Positions 49,019 through 57,299 of a stretch of 64,000 nucleotides of DNA are shown piece after piece. The notes under the pieces were generated by a model, which did no database searches, was not told the origin of the DNA, and was given only the letters and a program-made list of their open reading frames with translations. Where the stretch lies: contig JAAZMR010000117.1 of NCBI GenBank assembly GCA_012798695.1, positions 1 through 64,000 of the forward strand. Direction: 5' to 3'. Position 1 is the stretch's first letter. Each line of letters starts with the position of its first letter. A program made the translations under genes and the position numbers. The stretch is from Bacillota bacterium (lineage in GTDB: Bacteria; Bacillota; Limnochordia; DTU087).

Positions 49019-49966
49019 ATGGTGAGTGATAATGCCAGGGCTTGGCAGGTAGAAAACCCTCGGTGGTTGATTGCTGTGCCCCGGGAACTACTCACTGTCT
49101 ATCATCGCATCATTGGGAGTGAGGCTGTCTTACTATGGCTGCACCTGCAGTGCTGGGGGGAGAGGAGTTCCGTACCGGATATTGACGCATTGGTGGCTCA
49201 GCTGGAAGCCCAAACCGGTTTTCATCCAGAAGTGATTACTCTTGCCTTACATCGCTTGGAGCAGTATGAGCTTGTGGAAATGAAGGACAGGGTGATCAAG
49301 TTGTGCTTACCCCTATCGGCGGATCAGTTTGCTATTCGCTTTGCAGCAGAGCTGGCCGCGGGAAGAGAAGAGCAGCACACCGAGGAGCAGGAGCAGTCCC
49401 TAAGCGAGTCCGTGGGGGAGATTAGTACCGTAGGTAGTGGGCTCACCGCCGATGCCGTGCTAGATGGGGTCTTGGATCTAGACTTAGCTTCCGCAGCAGG
49501 GGCTGCCCCGGTGGAGAACGCTAAGTTAGTAGATGAGGAGCCGGTTAAGGAACCGGTAGTATTGGATAAGGCGGTCTTTTCCTCGGCCGAAGCCGATCTC
49601 CAAGCTGTACTCGACCTTTACCATAAGCGGATTGGTTTGATGGGTCCTAAGCAGCGGGACAAGCTGCGATTCTGGGTGGAAGAATCAGGTATGCACGCTG
49701 AAGTTGTAGCAGCTGCCATAGACATAACAGCTCGGAAGGCAGAAAATCCTCGGATCCAATACCTAGAAGGTGTACTCAGAAATTGGTATAATGATGGTGT
49801 TCGTACCTTCGACGAGGCACTGAAGAAGTATCCGGAGATTGCTGGTGAAGACCGGAGTTCTTCCGCTAGCTATGAAGGTGTGGCCAACGCTGGAGCCTAT
49901 ACTGAAGCTGATAGTGAGCTAATACGTAAATGGAAGGAGCTTTACCCTGATGAGTATAACAGCTAA
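49019..49966 (+). CDS. dnaD: DnaD-like primosome protein
   Basis: This 315-residue protein has an N-terminal winged-helix-like region (about 20-100), a long acidic/alanine-rich linker, and a C-terminal DnaD/DnaB_2 domain (about 195-265) ending with the family signature IQYLEGVLRNWYNDGV. DnaD-type proteins remodel the origin and help load the replicative helicase. The ATG at 49019 follows GGGAGGGAT. It overlaps dnaB (helicase) by 17 bases, strengthening the functional link. Confidence 0.9.
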   Translation: MVSDNARAWQVENPRWLIAVPRELLTVYHRIIGSEAVLLWLHLQCWGERSSVPDIDALVAQLEAQTGFHPEVITLALHRLEQYELVEMKDRVIKLCLPLSADQFAIRFAAELAAGREEQHTEEQEQSLSESVGEISTVGSGLTADAVLDGVLDLDLASAAGAAPVENAKLVDEEPVKEPVVLDKAVFSSAEADLQAVLDLYHKRIGLMGPKQRDKLRFWVEESGMHAEVVAAAIDITARKAENPRIQYLEGVLRNWYNDGVRTFDEALKKYPEIAGEDRSSSASYEGVANAGAYTEADSELIRKWKELYPDEYNS

Positions 49967-51353
49967 GCAGTTGGATGTAAGGGAGGGTAAAGTCCCGTTT
50001 GTTCCTATGGATCTCGGTGCCGAGCGACGAGTGTTAGGTATTCTGATCAAGTACCCTGATAAGATCGACTTGGCCGTGGACAAGCTGCAGGTTAACCATT
50101 TTTATGACCGGATCCATCGGATGATCTATCAGGCAATCCTCGAACTGTATCACTCCAGAGGACGGATATCTTATACTCAGGTATATAGTAAACTGCGTAA
50201 AGAACAGCAGATTGACACTTTAGAGGAAGTCTTGGTTGCAATTACCGAGTCTTTCGCTAGTCAAGCTGAATTGCAGCCCAGTATAGAAGTACTGCTTGAG
50301 AAAAACGCTAAGCGGCAAATTCTGCAGGCTGCGCATCAAATCGAGCAGATGATCCTGCTGGAAACAGAGGATAATATCGAGGGTTACCAAGCCAAGGCTC
50401 AAGAGCTCGTATTTGCAGCTACTAATACGGTCGCTAGCCCTGATGATGATGCCAAGGACTTGCTGGAGATCTTGAACAAATGCTATGTAAATCTTCTGCA
50501 AAGACGGGAAGGCAATTCTACCTATGGGTTATCAGTGCGCTATCCGTCTATTGATGCTTTTACGACAGGCTTTAAGAATAAAGACCTGATTATTTTGGCT
50601 GCCAGGCCCAGTATGGGGAAAACAGCCCTAGCACTCAATTTCGCTGTCAATGTGGCCAAGCGGGACATACCAGTGCTGATTTTTAGCTTGGAGATGGATG
50701 ATGAGCAGATCGGCGATCGCTTGGTCTTAAGTGAATTGTTTCGCTTTAAGGGCCAAGGCCCGCAAGAAGTCACTTCCTTTGATTACTCAACCAAAATGAC
50801 TGATGTTCAGTTTGCCACTACCCAGTCGGTGTTTAACGATCTGTACAAATTGCCCATTCAAGTAGTTGATAAGCGGGGTATGACAGTGGCGGAGATCAGA
50901 GCCAAAGCCAGGAAGGCTAAGGCAGAGAGTCCGGCTCTAGGGTTAATCATCATTGACTATCTGCAGTTGATCAAGCCCCCACCAGAATCCAGAAAAAACT
51001 GGTCTCTGATCGTGGGTGATATGGTCAGGGAATTGCGTGATCTGGCCGGTGAGTTGGACTTGCCTTTGATTCTTATCTCCCAATTGAATCGAGGAGTTGA
51101 GAGCCGGGACGACAAGCGGCCAATGATGTCTGACCTGCGGGATAGTGGTAATATTGAAGAATTTGCCGATGTGATCATGTTTCTTTATCGGGAAGACTAC
51201 TACTATCCGGAGCAAGCAAAAGAAAAGGGAGTAGAAGGTGAAACTGAGATCATATTCGCCAAGCAGCGCAAAGGGCCGACGGGGAAAATCAGACTGAAAT
51301 ATCTCAAGGAATATACTCGTTTCATAGAAGAAAGCCCGAGAGAACCTAAGTAG
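49950..51353 (+). CDS. dnaB: Replicative DNA helicase DnaB (DnaC of Bacillus)
   Basis: This is a RecA-fold hexameric helicase. The 467 residues have the N-terminal dimer domain (GAERRVLGILIKYPDKID), Walker A ARPSMGKTALALNFA, Walker B LIIIDYLQLI, ISQLNRGVESR and DLRDSGNIEEFADVIMFLYR. It starts within the last codons of dnaD (AAGGAG ten bases upstream), so helicase and loader-type protein are made together. In most Bacillota the gene follows rplI; here lonC, aroE, ddl and others lie between. Confidence 0.96.
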   Translation: MSITAKQLDVREGKVPFVPMDLGAERRVLGILIKYPDKIDLAVDKLQVNHFYDRIHRMIYQAILELYHSRGRISYTQVYSKLRKEQQIDTLEEVLVAITESFASQAELQPSIEVLLEKNAKRQILQAAHQIEQMILLETEDNIEGYQAKAQELVFAATNTVASPDDDAKDLLEILNKCYVNLLQRREGNSTYGLSVRYPSIDAFTTGFKNKDLIILAARPSMGKTALALNFAVNVAKRDIPVLIFSLEMDDEQIGDRLVLSELFRFKGQGPQEVTSFDYSTKMTDVQFATTQSVFNDLYKLPIQVVDKRGMTVAEIRAKARKAKAESPALGLIIIDYLQLIKPPPESRKNWSLIVGDMVRELRDLAGELDLPLILISQLNRGVESRDDKRPMMSDLRDSGNIEEFADVIMFLYREDYYYPEQAKEKGVEGETEIIFAKQRKGPTGKIRLKYLKEYTRFIEESPREPK

Positions 51354-51403
51354 TTGGGTTACAGCTCTAGCTTTTTCGCGCAACAGATAGTTGAGGTGTT
51401 TAT

Positions 51404-51634
51404 ATGGAATTATTCGAAGAACTAGAGCGGATCAAGATCCGATTTGTGGCGGCCTATGATAAGCTGGTGGAGCAAGGCCTCATATCGGAAAGGGAATATC
51501 AAGAGATTGTGGAAATAATTGATGATCTGGACAACTATAGTATTAATGAACTGAGAGAGCGTTTGGGACGATTTCGTTACATGCAACACCTAGACAATAA
51601 GGAGAGCGATCAGGAGAGGGAGCTCCCATCGTAG
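51404..51634 (+). CDS. Small charged helical protein, unknown function
   Basis: This 76-residue protein is strongly helical and acidic (MELFEELERIKIRFVAAYDK, SEREYQEIVEIIDDLDNY). GTTGAGGTG precedes the ATG. I do not recognise a family. It sits between the helicase and the YabE-like gene on the same strand and may be co-transcribed with dnaB. Confidence 0.65.
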   Translation: MELFEELERIKIRFVAAYDKLVEQGLISEREYQEIVEIIDDLDNYSINELRERLGRFRYMQHLDNKESDQERELPS

Positions 51635-51678
51635 TTGGAGTTCTAGGTATAATGTAACCAGACTGGGAGGTTGACGCT

Positions 51679-52689
51679 TTGGGCTTTATTCCGGTAACGA
51701 AACCACAAGGGCGCCAACTGCTAATTATTTTGATCTCGGTGGCTGTATTCCTTAGCCTGGGGATCTGGCTGGCAATGGCCAAGACTGTTACCATAATTGT
51801 AGACCAGGATCTCGAGCAGGTATTAACCACGTGGAGGACAGATGTGGGCGGTGCCTTGGTCAAGGCGGGCATTGCTTTGGATCAAGGTGATCTAGTAGAA
51901 CCGGCTCTCGGCCAAAAGTTGATCCGTGGTATGGAGATTCGGGTCAAACGCAGTTTCCCAGTTGTGCTTGTGGTAGATGGCACACATCGGACGGTGCGGT
52001 TCACTGGAGGTTCGGTAGGGGAGCTCTTGGAGCAGCAAGGCGTGCAATTGGGAGAACTTGATCGGGTAGAGCCAGATACGATGCAGGCAGTGGTTGCCGA
52101 TCAGTCAATACGGGTCATCCGGGTGACCACCAATGAGGTAACTTTAGAGGAAGAAATCCCTAATGGAAGCAAGAAGTGGGCAGAGCCCACACTAGAGAAA
52201 GGCAAGACCAAGATAGTCCGTAAGGGACAGCCCGGTCTGCGGGAGAAGATCTATGAAGTAACCTACGAGGATGGCCAGGAAACCGACAGCAAGTTGGTTA
52301 TGACTCGAGTAGTTCGGGACCCAAGAGATGAAATAATTGGAGTAGGGACGCGGGAAGTATGGCATACCCTTAACACATCCCGGGGTCCTGTGCGGTATCG
52401 TGAGGTAAAGGATATGACTGCTACTGCCTATTACCCAGGCCCGGAAAGTACCGGTGAGTGGGCTGATGGGTTTACCGCCACTGGGGTAAGGGCCGGGTTT
52501 GGTATCGCAGCCGTGGATCCCAAGGTTATTCCTTTGGGTACTCGTTTATATGTGCCTGGCTATGGTCATGCCCTGGCAGCTGATGTGGGAGGGGCCATAA
52601 AGGGTAATAGGATTGACTTATGCTTTGAAACATATCAAGAAGCTATTCAATATGGGAGACGCAAAGTAAAAGTATACATTGTGGACTAG
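51679..52689 (+). CDS. yabE: YabE-like cell-wall protein (DUF348-G5-3D)
   Basis: The 336-residue protein starts with a membrane anchor (about 14-34), followed by one or two DUF348 repeats (about 36-130), a G5 domain (about 140-215) and a C-terminal 3D domain (about 245-336). The 3D aspartates are in AAVDPKVIPLG, AADVGG and GNRIDLCF. Such proteins are resuscitation-factor-like lytic transglycosylases in Bacillus. The start is TTG at 51679 with GGGAGG eight bases upstream. As in Bacillus, ksgA follows and a strong terminator separates the two. Confidence 0.93.
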   Translation: MGFIPVTKPQGRQLLIILISVAVFLSLGIWLAMAKTVTIIVDQDLEQVLTTWRTDVGGALVKAGIALDQGDLVEPALGQKLIRGMEIRVKRSFPVVLVVDGTHRTVRFTGGSVGELLEQQGVQLGELDRVEPDTMQAVVADQSIRVIRVTTNEVTLEEEIPNGSKKWAEPTLEKGKTKIVRKGQPGLREKIYEVTYEDGQETDSKLVMTRVVRDPRDEIIGVGTREVWHTLNTSRGPVRYREVKDMTATAYYPGPESTGEWADGFTATGVRAGFGIAAVDPKVIPLGTRLYVPGYGHALAADVGGAIKGNRIDLCFETYQEAIQYGRRKVKVYIVD

Positions 52690-52714
52690 ACGGGCAGGGA
52701 TTCCTGCCCGTTTT
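52690..52714 (+). terminator. Rho-independent terminator after yabE
   Basis: ACGGGCAGG (52690-52698) and CCTGCCCGT (52103 of the 52-kb block, i.e. 52703-52711) form a perfect 9-bp stem with a 4-base loop, followed by TTT. It immediately follows the yabE stop codon. Confidence 0.85.
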
Positions 52715-52743
52715 CATAGGTAGCGGTGGAGGTAGATCCGAAG

Positions 52744-53622
52744 GTGAGTTTGAAGGACATAGATGCTACGCTGGCGAGCCCAGCGGCAGTACATCGATTG
52801 ATCGCGGCACATGGTTTTACTTTTCGGAGGTCATTAGGCCAGAATTTCCTGATCGATGGCAACATTCTGCGTAGTATTATCGGGGCAGCACAAGTAACGG
52901 AAGAGGATGTGGTTATTGAGATTGGGGCCGGACTAGGGACCCTTACCAGGGCTTTGGCGAGCACGGCCGGCAGCGTTCTGGCCATGGAGATAGATGCTCG
53001 GCTCCATCCAATTCTTGAAGAGACAGTTGGGCAATATGATAATGTTGAAATCGTGGCTGAAGATGCCTTAGGAATTGACTGGTCCAATTTCTGGGCGACA
53101 TATGGTCTTTTTCGAGCAAAGGTGGTTGCCAACTTACCCTACTACATCACATCACCGCTCTTACTCAACCTCTTCTGGCAAGAAGTTCCCTTGGACAGTA
53201 TTACTATAATGGTACAGAGAGAGGTGGCGGAGAGATTCACGGCTCAACCTGCCACCAAAGCCTACGGAACACTTACGGTCTTAGCTGGTTATTATAGTGA
53301 GGTAGGGATCCATCAAATCGTGCCACCAACGGTATTTATGCCCTCACCAGAGGTTGAGTCAGCCATAGTCAAATTCACCATGAGACCATATGTTCTGCAA
53401 GCAGTCAATCCCGCTTTGCTCTGGAAAGTAGTCAAGGCGGGTTTTGGTCAGAGACGGAAGACTCTCCCTAACGCGCTGGCCTCAAATCTGGGGGATACTA
53501 TTCCTAAAGCAGAGCTGCAGGATATCTTGCGGTCTTGCGATATTTCTACCCAACGGCGGGCCGAGACCTTGAGCTTACACGAATTCGTGGTACTCGCGAA
53601 CAAGATTGCAGAGTTTTGGTGA
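52744..53622 (+). CDS. ksgA: 16S rRNA dimethyladenosine transferase KsgA
   Basis: KsgA dimethylates A1518 and A1519 of 16S rRNA. Signatures are FRRSLGQNFLIDGNILRSI, VIEIGAGLGTLTRAL and the catalytic VANLPYYITSPLLL. I prefer the GTG at 52744 (292 aa), ten bases after GGAGG; a GTG at 52726 would add six residues. The yabE-ksgA-veg order of Bacillus is broadly kept, with two other genes inserted before veg. Confidence 0.95.
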   Translation: MSLKDIDATLASPAAVHRLIAAHGFTFRRSLGQNFLIDGNILRSIIGAAQVTEEDVVIEIGAGLGTLTRALASTAGSVLAMEIDARLHPILEETVGQYDNVEIVAEDALGIDWSNFWATYGLFRAKVVANLPYYITSPLLLNLFWQEVPLDSITIMVQREVAERFTAQPATKAYGTLTVLAGYYSEVGIHQIVPPTVFMPSPEVESAIVKFTMRPYVLQAVNPALLWKVVKAGFGQRRKTLPNALASNLGDTIPKAELQDILRSCDISTQRRAETLSLHEFVVLANKIAEFW

Positions 53623-53719
53623 GTTCGACAGTGAATACCAGCATTTACATGACTTACTGACTAAAGCGGCAGGTGATGTGTCGCTCGATCCAGAATATCT
53701 TCGTTATTGAGGTGAGTGT

Positions 53720-54196
53720 ATGGAGTATTTTATAAGCCCTACAAAGGGGCGGCTTTCCTTTGATGAGGTTTTCGAGGACATGATTGCCTATGTGCAGGAA
53801 CAACCGGAGGCGGAATACAAAGTTATTATCGGTACCGATTCCCAGTATTCCCAGAATGATACCTGTTTTGTGACGGCAATTATTGTGCATCGCATAGGCA
53901 AGGGCGCCCGCTATTATTACACCCGTGAGTGGGAGTTCATGAGCAAGTCCTTACGTCAACGCATTTTCTACGAAACTTCTAGGAGTCTGGCTTTGGCCAG
54001 CTGGGTGGCTGAGAGGCTGGCAGAAAACGGATATGCAGATCTCAATGTCGAGATTCACTTAGATGTTGGCGTCAATGGTAGAACGAAGGAATTGATCCGT
54101 GAGGTAACCGGAATGGTCATTGGTAGTGGGTTTGATGCTCGCATTAAGCCTGACTCCTATGGAGCCTCTAAGGTGGCAGATAAGTTCACCAAGTAA
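53720..54196 (+). CDS. YkuK-like RNase H-fold protein (DUF458)
   Basis: This 158-residue protein starts MEYFISPTKGRLSFDEVFED and includes YKVIIGTDSQYSQNDTCFVT and NVEIHLDVGVNGRTKELI, the DUF458/YkuK pattern. The aspartates in GTDSQ and HLDVG resemble an RNase H-like active site, so a nuclease activity is possible but unproven. Confidence 0.85.
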   Translation: MEYFISPTKGRLSFDEVFEDMIAYVQEQPEAEYKVIIGTDSQYSQNDTCFVTAIIVHRIGKGARYYYTREWEFMSKSLRQRIFYETSRSLALASWVAERLAENGYADLNVEIHLDVGVNGRTKELIREVTGMVIGSGFDARIKPDSYGASKVADKFTK

Positions 54197-54455
54197 GGGT
54201 GCCTAACCCTGCCTACCCTCACACCCCTTCTGGCCGTCAAATTTGACTTCTAGGGCCCCTACTGCAGCAGCCTCTATCATGTTGTACCTTAAGTACCTCT
54301 ATAGTAGTTAGAGATACTTGCTGCCCTTTTTCGCTCAGCACATCTTTTGGTCATCATCATAAAATATGGCAAGGCGTGATGCCTCCTTCTCGGTATGAGG
54401 AGGTGCGAGGCGTCTTTGTTGTACTTGTCATCGGCGGGTTTGTTGGGAGGCCAGA
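54197..54455. other. Intergenic gap before the amidase-like gene
   Basis: These 259 bases contain a GCCTCCT/AGGAGGT hairpin near 54380-54410 followed by GTCTTTGTTG, a possible terminator. I see no gene or RNA that I can defend. Confidence 0.4.
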
Positions 54456-55355
54456 ATGATGATGGTCAGGAGACTGCTAATTAATGGGCGTATTTGGGAG
54501 GGTGAAATAACCGCTGACTGGAGGGAAGGGGTATTGTTATTACCTTTATCAGTGGTGGCGGAACGGCTGGGGGCCCGTCTCCAATGGGTTGCCGGTACTG
54601 ACGAACTAGAGATCGACAAGGATGGCAGCAAGCTGCGATTATCTGTAGGCCAAGAAGAGGCATCCATGCAGGGGGAAAGAGTGCCTATCGGAGGGCCTAT
54701 ATATGTAACGGAAAACGTAGTGATGGCACCCGTTTCTCTTATTTGCCGTTGTTTTGATTTGCGCTGGGCCTATCTAAAAGATGTTGATGCAGTAGTATTG
54801 AGCCGAAGGGAGCCAGCCCTGTCAGGAAAGTGCATCATGATTGATGCCGGCCATGGAGGAGAGGACTCCGGTGCAATTAGTGGAGATATAGTAGAGTCGG
54901 AACTGAACTGGGATATTGCCCAAAGATTGGCAAATATCCTCAATCTCAGTGGAGCCGAGGTTCAATACACGAGGGGAGAGCGACAGGCGATGTCCTTATC
55001 CCAACGAGTCAATTTGGTCAGAGATGCAGGTGCTGACCTAGTGATTAGCATTCATCAAAATAGTTTTGCCCAGGCTGAGATCAACGGAACTGAGACCTAT
55101 TGGTACAGCAGTTGGCCTGCCCGCCGATTAGCGGAATGTGTACAGAATCATGTCCTAGAAGAGCTGGAAACGGTTAACCGAGGGGTTAGGGAGGCGGCCT
55201 TTTACTTATTACGCCATTCTCCCGTTGTGACGGTTCTCGCAAAGCTGGGTTTTGTAACCGGCTGCCATGATCACCCCATGTTGGGCAGTATATGGATGCG
55301 AGAAAGGGCGGCTTTAGGCATATTCAGGGGAATCCGTGAATATATCGAAGGATAG
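54456..55355 (+). CDS. Amidase_3-type protein with a substituted catalytic residue
   Basis: The 299 residues combine an N-terminal copper-amine-oxidase-like stalk domain (about 5-115) and an N-acetylmuramoyl-L-alanine amidase (Amidase_3) domain (about 125-299). The three zinc ligands are visible: His133 (DAGHGGEDSGA), Glu147 (VESELNWDIA) and His200 (SIHQNSF). The catalytic glutamate, expected in a V-L-V-E-L-G-F context, is Lys263 (TVLAKLGFVTG; codon AAG). There is no signal peptide or membrane segment. It may be a binding-only relative, perhaps a spore-envelope protein. GGGAGG lies 5-11 bases before three clustered ATGs. A sequencing change cannot be excluded. Confidence 0.85.
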   Translation: MMMVRRLLINGRIWEGEITADWREGVLLLPLSVVAERLGARLQWVAGTDELEIDKDGSKLRLSVGQEEASMQGERVPIGGPIYVTENVVMAPVSLICRCFDLRWAYLKDVDAVVLSRREPALSGKCIMIDAGHGGEDSGAISGDIVESELNWDIAQRLANILNLSGAEVQYTRGERQAMSLSQRVNLVRDAGADLVISIHQNSFAQAEINGTETYWYSSWPARRLAECVQNHVLEELETVNRGVREAAFYLLRHSPVVTVLAKLGFVTGCHDHPMLGSIWMRERAALGIFRGIREYIEG

Positions 55356-55400
55356 GGCGGCCAAATGTAAAATTCTTGTTGCTAACGGTGATGGTGCTCC

Positions 55401-55430
55401 TTGACAAAGGAAGGAGCTCGTTGGTATAAT
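55401..55430 (+). promoter_or_regulatory. veg promoter 1 (distal)
   Basis: A perfect TTGACA (55401-55406), an 18-base spacer and a perfect TATAAT (55425-55430). It is the upstream member of a tandem pair before veg. Confidence 0.85.
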
Positions 55431-55440
55431 AAACATTTAT

Positions 55441-55470
55441 TTGACTCCAGGGCCTAGAGTGTGGTATAAT
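55441..55470 (+). promoter_or_regulatory. veg promoter 2 (proximal)
   Basis: TTGACT (55441-55446), an 18-base spacer and a perfect TATAAT (55465-55470), exactly 40 bases after promoter 1. In B. subtilis the veg promoter is among the strongest known; doubling here suggests that high expression is kept. Confidence 0.85.
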
Positions 55471-55496
55471 TTCGGTGATAATGTGGAGGGAAGGTG

Positions 55497-55769
55497 ATGC
55501 GAATGCCAGCACAGAACGCTAGAAACCTGGACACCATCAAGAGAAGTCTGGAAGCTAATGTTGGTAAGAAGGTTAGACTAAAGGCTAATCGGGGACGTCG
55601 GAGAGTTATAGAGGCAGAGGGAGTGCTGGAGCAGACCTACCCAAAACTCTTTGTGGTAAAGCTGGACAAACCCAGCCCGATCAAACGCCTTTCTTACACC
55701 TATGCTGATGTACTGACTGAGACCGTAGAGGTCACCATTGGTGACAAGCAGGTGGGAGCAGCGCTCTAG
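55497..55769 (+). CDS. veg: Veg protein (biofilm/sporulation-linked)
   Basis: This 90-residue basic protein matches Veg: NLDTIKRSLEANVGKKVRLK, ANRGRRRVIEAEGVLEQTYP, LFVVKLD and SYTYADVLTETVEV. Veg is abundant in growing Bacillus and influences biofilm genes; its mechanism is not settled. I use the ATG at 55497, six bases after GGAGGG; a GTG lies one codon upstream. Two strong tandem promoters precede it and terminators follow. Confidence 0.93.
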   Translation: MRMPAQNARNLDTIKRSLEANVGKKVRLKANRGRRRVIEAEGVLEQTYPKLFVVKLDKPSPIKRLSYTYADVLTETVEVTIGDKQVGAAL

Positions 55770-55857
55770 TCGTGACCTGCCAGATGGTCATGTGTTTCGG
55801 CCCAAACAGAAGCTTCTATTGGATTCGGAAGTTTTTTAGTGTCTGTTGTCTTGGCTG

Positions 55858-55890
55858 CGGTCCTCTGTGTTAAGGACCGTTCACTTTTTT
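55858..55890 (+). terminator. First terminator after veg
   Basis: CGGTCCT (55858-55864) pairs with AGGACCG (55873-55879), followed by TCAC and a run of six T. Confidence 0.65.
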
Positions 55891-55895
55891 CGATG

Positions 55896-55936
55896 AACCC
55901 CGGGTGGATCTTATCCATAAGATCTGCCCGGGGTTT
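55896..55936 (+). terminator. Second, strong terminator after veg
   Basis: AACCCCGGG-TG-GATCTTA pairs with its counterpart across 55896-55935, a long stem of more than 15 bp with two wobble pairs, followed by TTTT. Together with the preceding hairpin it isolates veg from downstream genes. Confidence 0.85.
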
Positions 55937-56016
55937 TGCTTTACCCCTTCTATTTGACTTCTAACTGTTACCCGGCTTTGCATAAGAATGAAATGAATAG
56001 AGGGAGGCATTGCCCT

Positions 56017-57261
56017 ATGGCTCGGTGGGTTTGGCGACCGAGAAATCGAAGAGTCCTGCGGTTAGGAGATGAAGGGTCATCGGTCGCTTGGCTGCAAGAG
56101 CGTTTGCAATCATTGGGCTATGAGGTGGGGGCCATTGACGGTAGTTACGGCTTTCTCACCGAGGATTGTATATGCTCTCTTCAGCGGGAGCATGGCCTAA
56201 GAGTCGACGGCATTGCCGGCCCTGAGGTGATGGAGTTACTTCATGACCCTGAGATAAGGGGCCTGGATAGGAAAGTAATGGTATGGGGCGCATCACATGG
56301 TGATCTTGGCGACTTGTCTCGGGCATTAGGACACGATCCCCATCTGCACATGGAGCAGCGAATAAACGGGCTTTTGCTTTACTGTTTTTCGATTAACGAT
56401 GATGGTAGTATTTCCGGCGAGCTTCCGGCAACCGACTATCCCAAGACAGGATCTAAGCAGATGAAGTTGGTGCCGGTGATTAGTAATCTTAACCAGGACG
56501 TATATGATGAGTTCGCTGTAGAAGCGCTGCTTAGGCACAGTCATACACGTAAGTGGCTGCTGGAAACCGTCAGACGGGTGGTGGCTAATCCAAGAATCGA
56601 TGGTGTTGGCTTAGACCTCCAGAAAGTGGGGTTGGGATATGGCCGACGGTTTGCAGCCCTTCTGCATGAGGCGCGTGATTTGGTCAATCATTATCATAAA
56701 AGGATGTATATGGTACTAATACCGGCAAGCGGCAACCTGACCTTACCTCGGAATGTAGATCGCCGCATTTGGCGGACTGTACCAGACCGGGTAATTCTGC
56801 AAGCATCTAGGCAGTATGTTGAGGGACAGCCAGGCCCGAAATTGGGCATAAAGTGGATGCAGAAACAACTTGAAAAGGTGTGGCTTTATCTGCCCCCGTG
56901 GAAGCTAATAGTTGCCTTACCTGTAGACGGAGTAGCTTGGCGGGTAGGCGATGCAGTAAGAGAATACAACTACTTGTCATATGACGAGGTCCGTAAGCTG
57001 GCCTACCAAAAGCAAGCTAAGATTCAGTGGGACACAGCGGAAAACGTACCTTATTGTGATTTCGTCGGTGCACAAGGACGTTTTCGCGTCTGGTTCGAAA
57101 ACAGGGACAGCATGAGACCGAAACTGGAGTGGCTAAGTAATCAGCACTTGGCAGGGGTAGCGTTCATGCCTATTGGAGGGGAGGATAGCCGCATATGGAG
57201 GGAGATCGAAAACTTGTCAATATTTACCGATATAGTCAGGGATGGGCTGGCATATAAATGA
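56017..57261 (+). CDS. Peptidoglycan-binding GH18-like protein with a substituted catalytic residue
   Basis: From the ATG at 56017 (GGGAGG nine bases upstream) the protein has 414 residues. Residues 15-76 form a peptidoglycan-binding repeat (LGDEGSSVAWLQERLQSLGY). Residues about 85-410 resemble the GH18 hydrolases YaaH/SleL and YdhD (ENVPYCDF, RVWFENRDSMRPKLEWL). The active-site segment reads RIDGVGLDLQKVG: the catalytic acid expected in D-G-x-x-x-D-x-E is Gln202 (codon CAG), with Asp195 and Asp200 kept. No signal peptide is present, as in spore-coat SleL. It is likely catalytically impaired; a structural spore role is inference. The stop overlaps the upstream in-frame start of the next gene. 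Confidence 0.85.
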   Translation: MARWVWRPRNRRVLRLGDEGSSVAWLQERLQSLGYEVGAIDGSYGFLTEDCICSLQREHGLRVDGIAGPEVMELLHDPEIRGLDRKVMVWGASHGDLGDLSRALGHDPHLHMEQRINGLLLYCFSINDDGSISGELPATDYPKTGSKQMKLVPVISNLNQDVYDEFAVEALLRHSHTRKWLLETVRRVVANPRIDGVGLDLQKVGLGYGRRFAALLHEARDLVNHYHKRMYMVLIPASGNLTLPRNVDRRIWRTVPDRVILQASRQYVEGQPGPKLGIKWMQKQLEKVWLYLPPWKLIVALPVDGVAWRVGDAVREYNYLSYDEVRKLAYQKQAKIQWDTAENVPYCDFVGAQGRFRVWFENRDSMRPKLEWLSNQHLAGVAFMPIGGEDSRIWREIENLSIFTDIVRDGLAYK

Positions 57262-57299
57262 AAGTGTTAAACGTGAAAGGACCAAAGGGGGGAAGGCAC

